From: a virus | DNA: 58,023 nt | Virus record (IMG/VR): IMGVR_UViG_3300030103_005593 | Span: 1-58,023 of that record | Direction: 5' to 3' (one strand) | Shown here: piece after piece, positions 1 through 5,860 of the stretch | How positions within the stretch are numbered: position 1 is the stretch's first letter | Layout: each line of letters starts with the position of its first letter | Notes under the pieces: generated by a model | Seen by the model: only the letters and a program-made list of their open reading frames with translations | Told to the model about the DNA's origin: nothing | Database searches by the model: none | Made by a program: the position numbers and the translations under genes

Positions 1-255
1 TGTTGTAAATTAAATGGAGAAACATTAACAACAGAGGATAAAATAGTAGAAGGAGTAAGTGAAGTTATGGCTAATGGATTTGGTTTTATGTTAGTTAAGG
101 CAGAGGTATTTGATCGCATAGATAAACCATTTGAATATTTAAATGAGGATCAATGGGAAGATTTTGGTTTTGCAAATAAAGCAAGACAACTAGGATATAA
201 AGTAAACGTTGATTCAAACATAGTGGTGGGTCATGAAAAAAGTCGTATATTATGA
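1..255 (+). CDS. Glycosyltransferase-like protein, C-terminal end (5' truncated)
   Basis: The frame is open from base 1, so the gene begins outside the window; only the last 84 residues are visible. The segment GFMLVKAEVFDRI, followed by an acidic NEDQWEDFGFANKARQLGY stretch and VDSNIVVGHEK, is the arrangement seen at the end of GT-A fold (family 2-like) glycosyltransferases, where an acidic residue before the 'xFxxKAxxxGY' helix acts as catalytic base and a late His helps bind the metal. An internal ATG at base 67 is less likely to be the start because the same frame reads upstream without a stop. The stop overlaps the next start (ATGA-type junction). Donor and acceptor cannot be told. The family call is by pattern recognition on a fragment. 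Confidence 0.55.
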   Translation, partial: CCKLNGETLTTEDKIVEGVSEVMANGFGFMLVKAEVFDRIDKPFEYLNEDQWEDFGFANKARQLGYKVNVDSNIVVGHEKSRIL

Positions 256-392
256 GTGGAGAAGATATTATAGAACGAGTTAACCAAATAAAAGAATTAA
301 TAATTAGGAATCCGGATGGTGGAGATTTAGCTCTAAAGTATTGTGATTACCTAATTGATGATATTTACTTATATAGAAAACAATGTTTATGA
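252..392 (+). CDS. Small hypothetical protein (46 aa)
   Basis: This 46-residue frame starts at an ATG overlapping the stop of the upstream glycosyltransferase fragment (TATGA), and its own TGA overlaps the ATG of the next small gene. The chained overlaps are the main reason to believe it is translated. The product is acidic to neutral with a helical N-terminal half (EDIIERVNQIKELI) and a Tyr/Cys-containing C-terminus (KYCDYLIDDIYLYRKQCL). No family is recognised. Short genes in chains like this are typical of early accessory regions of large phages, where many encode host-modulating factors; nothing here shows such a role. Confidence 0.5.
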   Translation: MSGEDIIERVNQIKELIIRNPDGGDLALKYCDYLIDDIYLYRKQCL

Positions 393-532
393 AAAAAAAG
401 AGAGAATACAATGGCATAGAATTGCAATCACCTTTATATCAACAAGTAGCTAGAGAAATGGCGGCAAAAAGGGGGGATAAAAAAGTGATAAATGAGTATA
501 GAACAAAAAGAGGCAAACGAAGCTCTTTATAA
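389..532 (+). CDS. Small basic hypothetical protein (47 aa)
   Basis: The start ATG overlaps the preceding stop by four bases. The 47-residue product begins MKKKREYNGIELQSPLYQQV and ends in a strongly basic tail (EYRTKRGKRSSL). High Lys/Arg content would suit nucleic acid binding, but no motif supports a function. An alternative 17-codon frame starting at 492 overlaps its end and is too short to call. A gap of 37 bases without a recognisable promoter separates it from the next gene. Confidence 0.5.
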   Translation: MKKKREYNGIELQSPLYQQVAREMAAKRGDKKVINEYRTKRGKRSSL

Positions 533-569
533 CACACATCAATAATTTAATACGTATATACAGGATATA

Positions 570-905
570 ATGTGGAGGGAAAAAAGAAATCATTGTAGTT
601 GGTGTGGTAAACCTACTCATATGGAAGCAATGCAGTTACCAGAGACGCCTATATTGGAATTTATGGAGGAAAAAATAGACGAGCATGGTAGAAATAAAAT
701 ATGGGGTGAAGATGGTGATTGGAGCAGCCAAAACTTGGATTCAGACTTTGAAGCCGAGTTATTAGTGTATGATAATATGTTAAGTTCTATTTCAAGTAAA
801 ATAGTTTGTATAACATGTTTACACGATGATGATAAATTGTGGGAAAAGTATTATGGTGAAGAACCAGATAATGATGTTGAAATAAGATTTGATGCGGATT
901 TTTAA
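570..905 (+). CDS. Hypothetical protein with two CxxC pairs
   Basis: A 111-residue acidic protein. Two cysteine pairs, CSWC near residue 10 and CITC near residue 80, could form one zinc-binding site across about 65 residues. The central part is rich in Asp/Glu/Trp (GEDGDWSSQNLDSDFEAELL) and the C-terminus is very acidic (GEEPDNDVEIRFDADF). The ATG follows an AT-rich, SD-less leader. The 3' end overlaps the next gene by 14 bases in another frame. No family recognised; zinc binding is inferred from cysteine spacing only. Confidence 0.65.
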   Translation: MWREKRNHCSWCGKPTHMEAMQLPETPILEFMEEKIDEHGRNKIWGEDGDWSSQNLDSDFEAELLVYDNMLSSISSKIVCITCLHDDDKLWEKYYGEEPDNDVEIRFDADF

Positions 906-1062
906 ACGTGGTTGGAGATTGTGGGCTAAAGCCTTGGGTGAGAAGCAGGGCAATAATAGGGAAGCAGATAAGATAGCGGCGATGAGAACATTAATAGTAA
1001 TTCAGGCGATAATAACGAACGTTCTGATTGCGATAAACATAATAATAAACTGGATAAAATAA
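892..1062 (+). CDS. Small single-pass membrane protein (56 aa)
   Basis: The start lies inside the preceding gene (14-base overlap). The N-terminal half is basic and amphipathic (MRIFKRGWRLWAKALGEKQG). Residues 33-55 form one long hydrophobic helix rich in Ile/Leu/Val (for example LIVIQAIITNVLIAINIII), so an inner-membrane protein with the basic end inside is expected. Small membrane proteins of this kind in phages can be holins, inhibitors or superinfection factors. No lysis gene is adjacent, so no role is assigned. Confidence 0.5.
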   Translation: MRIFKRGWRLWAKALGEKQGNNREADKIAAMRTLIVIQAIITNVLIAINIIINWIK

Positions 1063-1064
1063 GT

Positions 1065-1226
1065 ATGAGCAAAACATTTAAATTAAAGTACACTGAATTA
1101 ATAGGTGAGGATCAAGAACGTGATGGGGAAATGATCATTAAAACAAAAAATATACAATGGACTATGGAGCAGTTCTGTAGAAATAGACATGTAATAAAAA
1201 TGGATTGGAAACAAATTAAACATTAA
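1065..1226 (+). CDS. Small hypothetical protein (53 aa)
   Basis: A 53-residue frame starting two bases after the preceding stop, beginning MSKTFKLKYTELIGEDQERD and ending MDWKQIKH. Alternating charged and hydrophobic residues suggest a small soluble domain. No family recognised. It belongs to the run of tightly spaced small genes from 252 to 1357 that probably shares a transcript from upstream. Confidence 0.45.
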   Translation: MSKTFKLKYTELIGEDQERDGEMIIKTKNIQWTMEQFCRNRHVIKMDWKQIKH

Positions 1227-1231
1227 ATAAT

Positions 1232-1357
1232 ATGAGTAAAAATAGTCATAAACAAATGTACGAGCAATTGGTACAATGGTTACCTACGTTGAGTAACAAA
1301 CGTAAAAAACGTGTTAAATCAAGGAATACTGGGCAACGCAAAGCGTATAATCGCTAA
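1232..1357 (+). CDS. Small very basic protein (41 aa)
   Basis: A 41-residue frame six bases after the previous stop. The second half is almost entirely Lys/Arg/Asn/Gly (SNKRKKRVKSRNTGQRKAYN), which would suit nucleic acid or ribosome binding. The N-terminal half (MYEQLVQWLPTL) could be a short helix. It is the last gene of the small-gene run; the DNA behind it changes to sparse, repeat-containing sequence. No family recognised. Confidence 0.4.
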   Translation: MSKNSHKQMYEQLVQWLPTLSNKRKKRVKSRNTGQRKAYNR

Positions 1358-1438
1358 GTGTGACAATCGTATTCTAAAGTGTGACATACGAATATAGTAA
1401 TATTCAAATGTACATAAATTTAGATATAATGTGTGACA
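1358..1438 (+). repeat. Three direct copies of GTGTGACA (candidate operator or iteron)
   Basis: GTGTGACA occurs at 1358-1365, 1379-1386 and 1431-1438. The first two copies are 21 bp apart, two helical turns, and share flanking bases (CTAAGTGTGACA and CTAAAGTGTGACA). A short inverted repeat, CGTAT at 1368-1372 and ATACG at 1386-1390, is embedded between them. The array sits at the start of a non-coding stretch upstream of a promoter at 1642. Protein binding is inference. Confidence 0.4.
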
Positions 1439-1641
1439 AAAAATGGTGGTGTTACGTGAACTAAAAACGAGGGGGTATTAACCCCTGTGCATCGCAAGCC
1501 AACCTATTTCGACTCGACGAGTATATATTTGCGAACAATGCAATGTTCATAAGTGATCATAACGTTATCATTGAGGATACGTCAATAAAACATTAGATAC
1601 GTTGTGAATACAACAATAATAATAAAATAATGACGTAAACA
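1439..1641. other. Non-coding stretch before promoter
   Basis: No credible open frame on either strand. One short GC hairpin, GGGG-loop-CCCC, is visible at about 1471-1485. No tRNA-like cloverleaf was found. Together with the GTGTGACA array this makes about 340 bases (1358-1696) without a gene, ending in the promoter and leader of the 1697 gene. Confidence 0.5.
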
Positions 1642-1673
1642 TTTGGATACCAGGGTAATGGTTCGTATATTTA
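1642..1673 (+). promoter_or_regulatory. Bacteroidota-type promoter (TTTG-N20-TATATTTA)
   Basis: TTTG at 1642-1645, a 20-nt spacer, then TATATTTA at 1666-1673. The element resembles the Bacteroidota -33 TTTG / -7 TAnnTTTG consensus and shares the spacer pattern GGATACCAGGG...GGTTCG with the promoters at 5427, 5793 and 46804. The ATG of the downstream gene is 24 bases past the -7 element, behind the leader TTAATAAAGGTTATG. Confidence 0.7.
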
Positions 1674-1696
1674 GGTGTTAATTGTTAATAAAGGTT

Positions 1697-1981
1697 ATGT
1701 ATACAGTAAGAGAATTAGATTTAAGCATGGTAAACGAATTAAAGCAATTCGAGGGTAAAATATTTAGTGATAATTCAAGCAACACCGGTAGTAGCCTGTG
1801 TTTGAAAGTTGACCGTAATGAAGGTAGGGTATATTACCAGGAATGCTATAGTGAATATGCTAATTTCAACGGTAAAAATCGTGACGGTGCTCCTCGCACC
1901 GATAAACTATACCACCCAACACCTGGATTAAATACAATGACGTTAAGCCAATTCTATGGTTGTGCTATAGGTTGGGTATAA
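1697..1981 (+). CDS. Hypothetical protein (94 aa)
   Basis: The frame is open from a TTG at 1682, but the ATG at 1697 is chosen because it directly follows the leader AATAAAGGTT that precedes ATG in three other genes here. The product begins MYTVRELDLSMVNELKQFEG, contains SLCLKVDRNEGRVYY (beta-strand-like) and ends with FYGCAIGWV. It is mixed alpha/beta in composition with no transmembrane segment or recognised motif. It stands alone between a promoter and a long non-coding stretch. Function unknown. Confidence 0.6.
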   Translation: MYTVRELDLSMVNELKQFEGKIFSDNSSNTGSSLCLKVDRNEGRVYYQECYSEYANFNGKNRDGAPRTDKLYHPTPGLNTMTLSQFYGCAIGWV

Positions 1982-2262
1982 ATTAATTAATACAAACATA
2001 TTACTTACCACCATGGTACTCCTTACCGCGGTGGTACTTCCCTACGTATACCTTACTACATACTGGATATATACTTAATATTATAATTACGCCGGTATAC
2101 CGCCATATATATACATACATAATCCCATACGCGTTGGTGTCCATATATGCGTGTATACGCAAAGAAAGGGTGTAGCACAATTTATGGCTCGTACACGATT
2201 TTACACATCGGATTGTATATACTTATATTTGTGTACCTATGTAAATTAAGAGAATTGTCAAT
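1982..2262. other. Structured non-coding region with strong hairpin
   Basis: No convincing gene. A hairpin occupies 2006-2036: TACCACC pairs with GGTGGTA, a 2x2 internal mismatch follows, then GGTA pairs with TACC around the loop CTCCT. Downstream are several short perfect palindromes (GGTATACC, ACGCGT, TACGTA), GCGT-GTAT-ACGC at 2149-2160, and GTACAC/GTGTAC at 2191 and 2231. The base composition is richer in G+C than the neighbouring genes. The stretch runs toward a plus-strand terminator at 2356, so it could be transcribed as an RNA gene; this is inference. Confidence 0.4.
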
Positions 2263-2349
2263 ATGGCTATTAGACACGCCATTGCTAGACTAACACTAGC
2301 CATTAACTTTATTATTAGACCTAATTGTTTTCTATTTTTCATATTATAA
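2263..2349 (+). CDS. Possible 28-aa hydrophobic peptide
   Basis: A short ATG frame encoding MAIRHAIARLTLAINFIIRP and then CFLFFIL-type hydrophobic residues, ending seven bases before the terminator hairpin. The hydrophobic C-terminal half could insert in a membrane. Position just before the terminator is the only support; length and the absence of a leader motif make it doubtful. Confidence 0.2.
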   Translation: MAIRHAIARLTLAINFIIRPNCFLFFIL

Positions 2350-2355
2350 TATTAT

Positions 2356-2379
2356 AGACCCCCCGAAGGGGGTCTTTTT
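2356..2379 (+). terminator. Rho-independent terminator
   Basis: AGACCCCC (2356-2363) pairs perfectly with GGGGGTCT (2368-2375) across the loop CGAA, followed by TTTTT on the plus strand. It closes plus-strand transcription before the convergent minus-strand operon. On the minus strand the loop reads TTCG in a C-G closing pair, a very stable tetraloop, but no T tract follows in that direction. Confidence 0.85.
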
Positions 2380-2462
2380 CCATTTAACGCCAAAATTTAG
2401 AAAATAGTAAAATGGCAACCTTCTTTTTTCAAAACCTTTTTGGCGTCGAGGAAAATATATAC

Positions 2463-3077
2463 TTATCTATACCAACCTTTTTCGGTAGCTAGTTCTACGG
2501 GTATATAGTGTCCAAAACTACACATTAATCTATTTCTGTCACCGTCAATTCTGGATGACCCATGTTCATATAACCCAGCTAATACTACCCAAGGTTCATT
2601 CTCTTCCACATATATTTCTTCACCATCATTTATAGGATTACCTCCACTTTCAGGTTTTTGGATTTGGATATTAAATCTACAGTGAATTTTATCTTTAATT
2701 TGGTATATGTCGTCTACTTTTTCGTATTTTGATTCATCAGGACCATCAGCACATACATTAGGGTCTTTATGCATATGAGTAGAATGACCCTTATAAAATG
2801 ATGCTAACATAAATCCATAATTATCATCAATAGGTAAATCCAGTGGTATGTCGAATGTTTTAAGTATTATATTTCTTAATTCAAAAAACTCATCAAATGG
2901 AAAACCACCATCAATTAAATCTTGAGGTTTTAAATCAACATTAGGCCTTGCTATAACCCTTCCCCCCTCATGTGGAGGTTCTAATGTTAAATACTTTTCT
3001 AGATTTTCTTCTACCGACATCCATTTTAATATAGCTTCGGTATACTTTTTATCTATTATAACCCCACTTCTCATCAA
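2463..3077 (-). CDS. Probable 2OG-Fe(II) oxygenase-like protein
   Basis: A 204-residue protein, last gene of the minus-strand operon; its ATG overlaps the preceding stop by four bases. The pattern fits a double-stranded beta-helix dioxygenase: H103-K-D105 after a beta strand (FMLASFYKGHSTHMHKD), a distal H172 in GLYEHGSSRI, and R181/R183 in GDRNRLMCSFG placed to bind 2-oxoglutarate. Phages of marine hosts often carry such genes, with roles in modifying proteins, nucleotides or lipids. The substrate cannot be read. The insert between the HxD and distal His is longer than usual (residues 106-165). A non-enzymatic cupin-like structural protein is the main alternative. Confidence 0.5.
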   Translation of the reverse strand: MMRSGVIIDKKYTEAILKWMSVEENLEKYLTLEPPHEGGRVIARPNVDLKPQDLIDGGFPFDEFFELRNIILKTFDIPLDLPIDDNYGFMLASFYKGHSTHMHKDPNVCADGPDESKYEKVDDIYQIKDKIHCRFNIQIQKPESGGNPINDGEEIYVEENEPWVVLAGLYEHGSSRIDGDRNRLMCSFGHYIPVELATEKGWYR

Positions 3078-3481
3078 TATCTATTATTAAAATTAGGATC
3101 TTCCTTCAATGCCCTAATCATTCCCTGTGTATTTTGTATCTCGTTATGAAGTTTTTTTATCTCCGCTTCCGTTAAATCTATAAACTGATTTGTCCTCTGT
3201 TGATATCCAATAAATGCCCCTTTATTATTTTCAATCCTTTTTCCTAAATCCGTTATTTCAATATAAGAGTCCTTTTCCATCTTCTCCTTCACATCTCGTA
3301 TATATAAATTCAGCTCATCTAATTTTTCTACGTTCTCCCCATACCTAATAGAGGAGATATTTGATGATGATTGTAGCGACGTCAGTAATTCATTATATTT
3401 AATTTTCACCGAACGTAAGTATACCGCACTGTAAACCGCTATCACCGTAATAATCCCACTAATAAAATATATCAATTCCAT
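3074..3481 (-). CDS. Membrane-anchored coiled-coil protein
   Basis: A 135-residue protein with an N-terminal hydrophobic segment (ELIYFISGIITVIAVYSAVYL, residues 2-22) followed by basic residues and a long helical, heptad-like region (for example EKLDELNLYIRDVKEKMEKD and LTEAEIKKLHNEIQNTQGMI). The expected topology is one N-terminal anchor with a cytoplasmic or periplasmic coiled coil. Its architecture resembles the smaller protein at 9575-9850. It lies between the thioredoxin-like and oxygenase-like genes in one operon. No family recognised; a spanin-like or superinfection role is possible but unsupported. Confidence 0.6.
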   Translation of the reverse strand: MELIYFISGIITVIAVYSAVYLRSVKIKYNELLTSLQSSSNISSIRYGENVEKLDELNLYIRDVKEKMEKDSYIEITDLGKRIENNKGAFIGYQQRTNQFIDLTEAEIKKLHNEIQNTQGMIRALKEDPNFNNRY

Positions 3482-3484
3482 AAT

Positions 3485-3802
3485 TTACAAATATTCATCG
3501 TTAATAATTTTCTCTATATCAAACCAAAGAGTATTATAATCAACTGTTGCCTTATAATATCCTTTTTCAAATAACACTATTGTTGGGTAGTGTGTTATTG
3601 GTTTTGGATATAATTGTGTCGATCTTGGAAACATTGGTGCCTCTATATAAACCATAGGTAATAGATCACTTACGTTTTTTAACATTGGTTTTAGATTAAC
3701 ACAAGTTTTACAACCTCTAGAACCAAAAATTACTAATAATTTAGGTGCTGTAATAAAATTAGAGAGATTATCCCTTGTTAGTTCAATAAAACTTTTACTC
3801 AT
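3485..3802 (-). CDS. Thioredoxin-like protein
   Basis: A 105-residue protein of typical thioredoxin length. The order beta strand (KLLVIFGSRG), C31-K-T-C34 redox motif, long helix, then HYPTIVLFEKG with the cis-Pro at residue 73, matches the thioredoxin fold. The CKTC dipeptide differs from classical CGPC, so redox potential and partner may differ. Phage thioredoxin-like proteins can serve as electron donor for ribonucleotide reductase or as polymerase cofactors, but neither gene lies in this window. It is the first gene of the minus-strand operon and may be translated from a leaderless or nearly leaderless mRNA, given the promoter position. Confidence 0.7.
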   Translation of the reverse strand: MSKSFIELTRDNLSNFITAPKLLVIFGSRGCKTCVNLKPMLKNVSDLLPMVYIEAPMFPRSTQLYPKPITHYPTIVLFEKGYYKATVDYNTLWFDIEKIINDEYL

Positions 3803-3807
3803 GTAGA

Positions 3808-3838
3808 CAATATACGATTCTGTATTGGTTTTTCCACA
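3808..3838 (-). promoter_or_regulatory. Candidate promoter of the minus-strand operon
   Basis: Read on the minus strand: TGTG (plus coordinates 3835-3838), a 20-nt spacer ending AATCG, then TATATTG (3814-3808). It has the same geometry as the plus-strand promoters, with one mismatch in TTTG. The -7 element ends only five bases before the ATG at 3802, so transcription would start at or next to the start codon. Confidence 0.4.
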
Positions 3839-3925
3839 TAATTTTATAAAATATCTTATAATATACTGTATATACGTATTTATAGATTGAATATTGTAAA
3901 AGAGAGTAAGTTTTTAGGACTTTTT

Positions 3926-3942
3926 ATATATTTATAATAAAA
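3926..3942 (+). promoter_or_regulatory. Candidate late promoter TATATTTATAATAAAA
   Basis: The AT-only element found in front of most structural genes here, without any TTTG box 20 nt upstream. It lies about 20 bases before the ATG of the 3963 gene. The core TATTTATAAT is the reverse complement of T4's TATAAATA late motif with added 3' bases. Recurrence before structural genes supports it; the sigma assignment is inference. Confidence 0.6.
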
Positions 3943-3962
3943 CAAATATAATTCAATAAACC

Positions 3963-4952
3963 ATGGTAAACACTCACTTAGTAACTTGGCAAGAATTTCT
4001 AAAAGAGAAGGAAAATAAAAACCTTCCTATTATGGAAGCCAAAGCAAAATATTTAAAACTTCAAAGAAAGTTTAATTTACTTATGGAGGCCGAAGTTGCT
4101 GCTTACAATGCTGTGGCTTTGAATTCTGTAACACATGGATCCCAAGGTGGTGATCCTTCCTTAGTCAACCCAATTAAAAACATCTTTTTCTCGGATATTC
4201 CAACTAAAATAGAGGATGGTAATGATCCTGTAGCAATAACTTTAGTATTTCAATATCCTGTATTAGTTACTGGTAATCCTGCTATTAAAATTGCAAATGG
4301 ACAGCAAGGTGGAGGAACTGAAAATAATATAGTATTAGCATATGATAGTGGAACTGGTACTGATACACTTGTATTTAATTCTACTCAAGTTTCTGCCAAT
4401 GTAGATGGTGATCAACCAATTGGAGCAGGAAAATTATTAGTAGGACAAGATATAGCTAGTATTGTAGTACAAGGAATTACTGGTATTAATGCAGCAGGTA
4501 CAACAACTGGTGTTTCTGGGGTAGCAGCAGCAGCTGGAGGTGGTGCAGGAACAGCTCAACAAGATGTTGTATTAACAATTGTTAATGATGTTGCTGGTAA
4601 CTTTGATTCAGCTACAATTACTTCTATTGCAAGTACTTCTACTGCTTATTATAATGTAGGTGATACAATTACTGTTGCAGCTTCTGAATTATCAGCAGTT
4701 GGTGGATCAGGTGGATCTGCAGTATTTACTATTACAAATGCTACTTTAACAGGTGATACTTTAGGAATACCTAGAGGTATTGAAATTGTAGAAAACCCAG
4801 GAACAGTATCATCCCCATCACTTGGAACAATTGCTTTTGATGCCACTAATTTTATTACCCTTCAATCTGGTGAAAAAATAGGATATGAAAATTATATGAC
4901 ATATTCTAACGCTATAGTAGGAGGTAATGTTAATGCAGAAGCCGACGGATAA
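3963..4952 (+). CDS. Probable virion structural protein (329 aa)
   Basis: The N-terminal 45 residues are helical and charged (TWQEFLKEKENKNLPIMEAK and following). The rest is a Gly/Ala/Thr/Val/Asn-rich beta-type sequence with low-complexity stretches around residues 180-200 (SGVAAAAGGGAGTAQQD). Composition like this is usual in phage decoration, fibre or outer capsid proteins. It has its own late promoter upstream and a strong terminator downstream, so it is a single-gene transcription unit, which fits a protein needed in high copy number. No family recognised. Confidence 0.6.
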   Translation: MVNTHLVTWQEFLKEKENKNLPIMEAKAKYLKLQRKFNLLMEAEVAAYNAVALNSVTHGSQGGDPSLVNPIKNIFFSDIPTKIEDGNDPVAITLVFQYPVLVTGNPAIKIANGQQGGGTENNIVLAYDSGTGTDTLVFNSTQVSANVDGDQPIGAGKLLVGQDIASIVVQGITGINAAGTTTGVSGVAAAAGGGAGTAQQDVVLTIVNDVAGNFDSATITSIASTSTAYYNVGDTITVAASELSAVGGSGGSAVFTITNATLTGDTLGIPRGIEIVENPGTVSSPSLGTIAFDATNFITLQSGEKIGYENYMTYSNAIVGGNVNAEADG

Positions 4953-4973
4953 TAGATAATATTTAAATAAATT

Positions 4974-5005
4974 AAAGGGATAAACGTTAGTTTATCCTTT
5001 TTTTT
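4974..5005 (+). terminator. Rho-independent terminator fused to a late promoter
   Basis: GGATAAAC (4978-4985) pairs with GTTTATCC (4990-4997) around GTTA, with a run of eight T at 4998-5005. The last T is also the first base of the late promoter of the next gene. Confidence 0.85.
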
Positions 5006-5020
5006 ATATTTATAATAAAA
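5005..5020 (+). promoter_or_regulatory. Candidate late promoter TATATTTATAATAAAA
   Basis: The same 16-base element as at 3926, directly abutting the terminator T tract, with the ATG at 5028. Confidence 0.6.
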
Positions 5021-5027
5021 TACTATT

Positions 5028-5408
5028 ATGGCACAAATTTACGATTCAGCAGAATTAAGTGGGGCAGGAACTTTATTAAAAGATAATCTGCCTGTAGGGG
5101 TAAATAAATTTCTGTTTGACACTAGATTTAATGAAGGTACTGTTTATTTTATTTTTGAGACAGTTAGAAATAATGATGGTTTTTATGATTCTAGTTCTTC
5201 TACTAATGCCAGTGGTCTTGTACGTATTGATCTCCCACCTGTGGGGGCAACATTAGTTCCTATTGATCTTATTCAATCTGATTATATTTGGGGTGTTGTA
5301 TTACCACCTGGAGGAACTGTTGGGTTAACATTTATCCCAACAACACAAGTTGATGCTGGGGCAGTATTTTTAAGAGGTACCGGTGAGGTTACATTAACAA
5401 TTTCTTGA
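5028..5408 (+). CDS. Probable small virion protein (126 aa)
   Basis: A 126-residue beta-rich protein, poor in Cys and charged residues. It begins MAQIYDSAELSGAGTLL, has the Pro/Gly-rich LPPGGTVGLTFIPTTQ near residue 100 and ends GTGEVTLTIS. A compact beta-sandwich such as a capsid decoration or fibre knob is plausible. The late promoter immediately upstream and the preceding terminator imply independent strong expression. No family recognised. Confidence 0.6.
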   Translation: MAQIYDSAELSGAGTLLKDNLPVGVNKFLFDTRFNEGTVYFIFETVRNNDGFYDSSSSTNASGLVRIDLPPVGATLVPIDLIQSDYIWGVVLPPGGTVGLTFIPTTQVDAGAVFLRGTGEVTLTIS

Positions 5409-5426
5409 TAATTTCCTGCGCATCTA

Positions 5427-5458
5427 TTTGGCTACCCAGGAAACGGTTCGTATATTTA
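5427..5458 (+). promoter_or_regulatory. Bacteroidota-type promoter inside a stem-loop
   Basis: TTTG (5427-5430), a 20-nt spacer GCTACCCAGGAAACGGTTCG, then TATATTTA (5451-5458). A 7-bp inverted repeat, TTTCCTG at 5412-5418 and CAGGAAA at 5437-5443, encloses the TTTGGCTACC box. The ATG is at 5484 after AATAATAAAGGTT. Confidence 0.75.
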
Positions 5459-5483
5459 CCCCATATTAATAATAATAAAGGTT

Positions 5484-5774
5484 ATGTCAAATTTAAACGA
5501 AGTGTTAGCATTCATTAAAAATGCAAATAGATCCGAATTAAAAGAAATTTATAATGCTTATGCAATTGGAATGTCAGTTGTAAGACACGAGCAAAAAGAA
5601 TCATTTAAAATTGGTGATATTGTTAAAATTAATCATAAAACGGTTAATGATAATGATAGATTTAGAGTAATTAAAATTATGTCTAAAAATATTAAAGTAG
5701 TAAAAACTAATGTTCCTGAAGGTCGTATTGCAGGAGAAATTAGAGTTTCACCAGGTTTATTAGAAGTTGCCTAA
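5484..5774 (+). CDS. Hypothetical protein (96 aa)
   Basis: Residues 1-35 form a predicted helix (NLNEVLAFIKNANRSELKEI). Residues 40-75 (FKIGDIVKINHKTVNDNDRF and on to RVIKIMSKNIKVVKTN) look like a small KOW- or SH3-like beta barrel, a fold often used to bind RNA or proteins. It is a single-gene unit between two closely similar promoters. A role in transcription or translation would fit its expression class, but this is speculative. Confidence 0.65.
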   Translation: MSNLNEVLAFIKNANRSELKEIYNAYAIGMSVVRHEQKESFKIGDIVKINHKTVNDNDRFRVIKIMSKNIKVVKTNVPEGRIAGEIRVSPGLLEVA

Positions 5775-5786
5775 AAAGTAATGCAC

Positions 5787-5824
5787 AGGGAGCTTGGCTA
5801 CCCAGGCTCCCTTTCGTATATTTA
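5787..5824 (+). promoter_or_regulatory. Bacteroidota-type promoter overlapping a terminator-like hairpin
   Basis: CTTG (5793-5796), a 20-nt spacer, TATATTTA (5817-5824). The box lies in the loop of a 7-bp hairpin, AGGGAGC (5787-5793) with GCTCCCT (5806-5812), and an inner TGG/CCA pairing. TTT at 5812-5814 follows the stem, so it could also attenuate readthrough from the 5484 gene. Confidence 0.7.
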
Positions 5825-5860
5825 CCCCATATTAATAATTTAAAAATTAAAATAAGAGTT

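Noticed and set aside
492-545. 17-codon frame overlapping the 389 gene
   Set aside because: Too short, with no leader motif and no coupling to a downstream gene.
1471-1530. tRNA-like segment with GGGG/CCCC stem and TTCGACTC
   Set aside because: The arms around TTCGACTC do not pair, and no acceptor, D or anticodon stems could be drawn.
1682-1696. TTG start adding five residues to the 1697 gene
   Set aside because: The ATG at 1697 directly follows AATAAAGGTT, the same leader that precedes ATG in three other genes.
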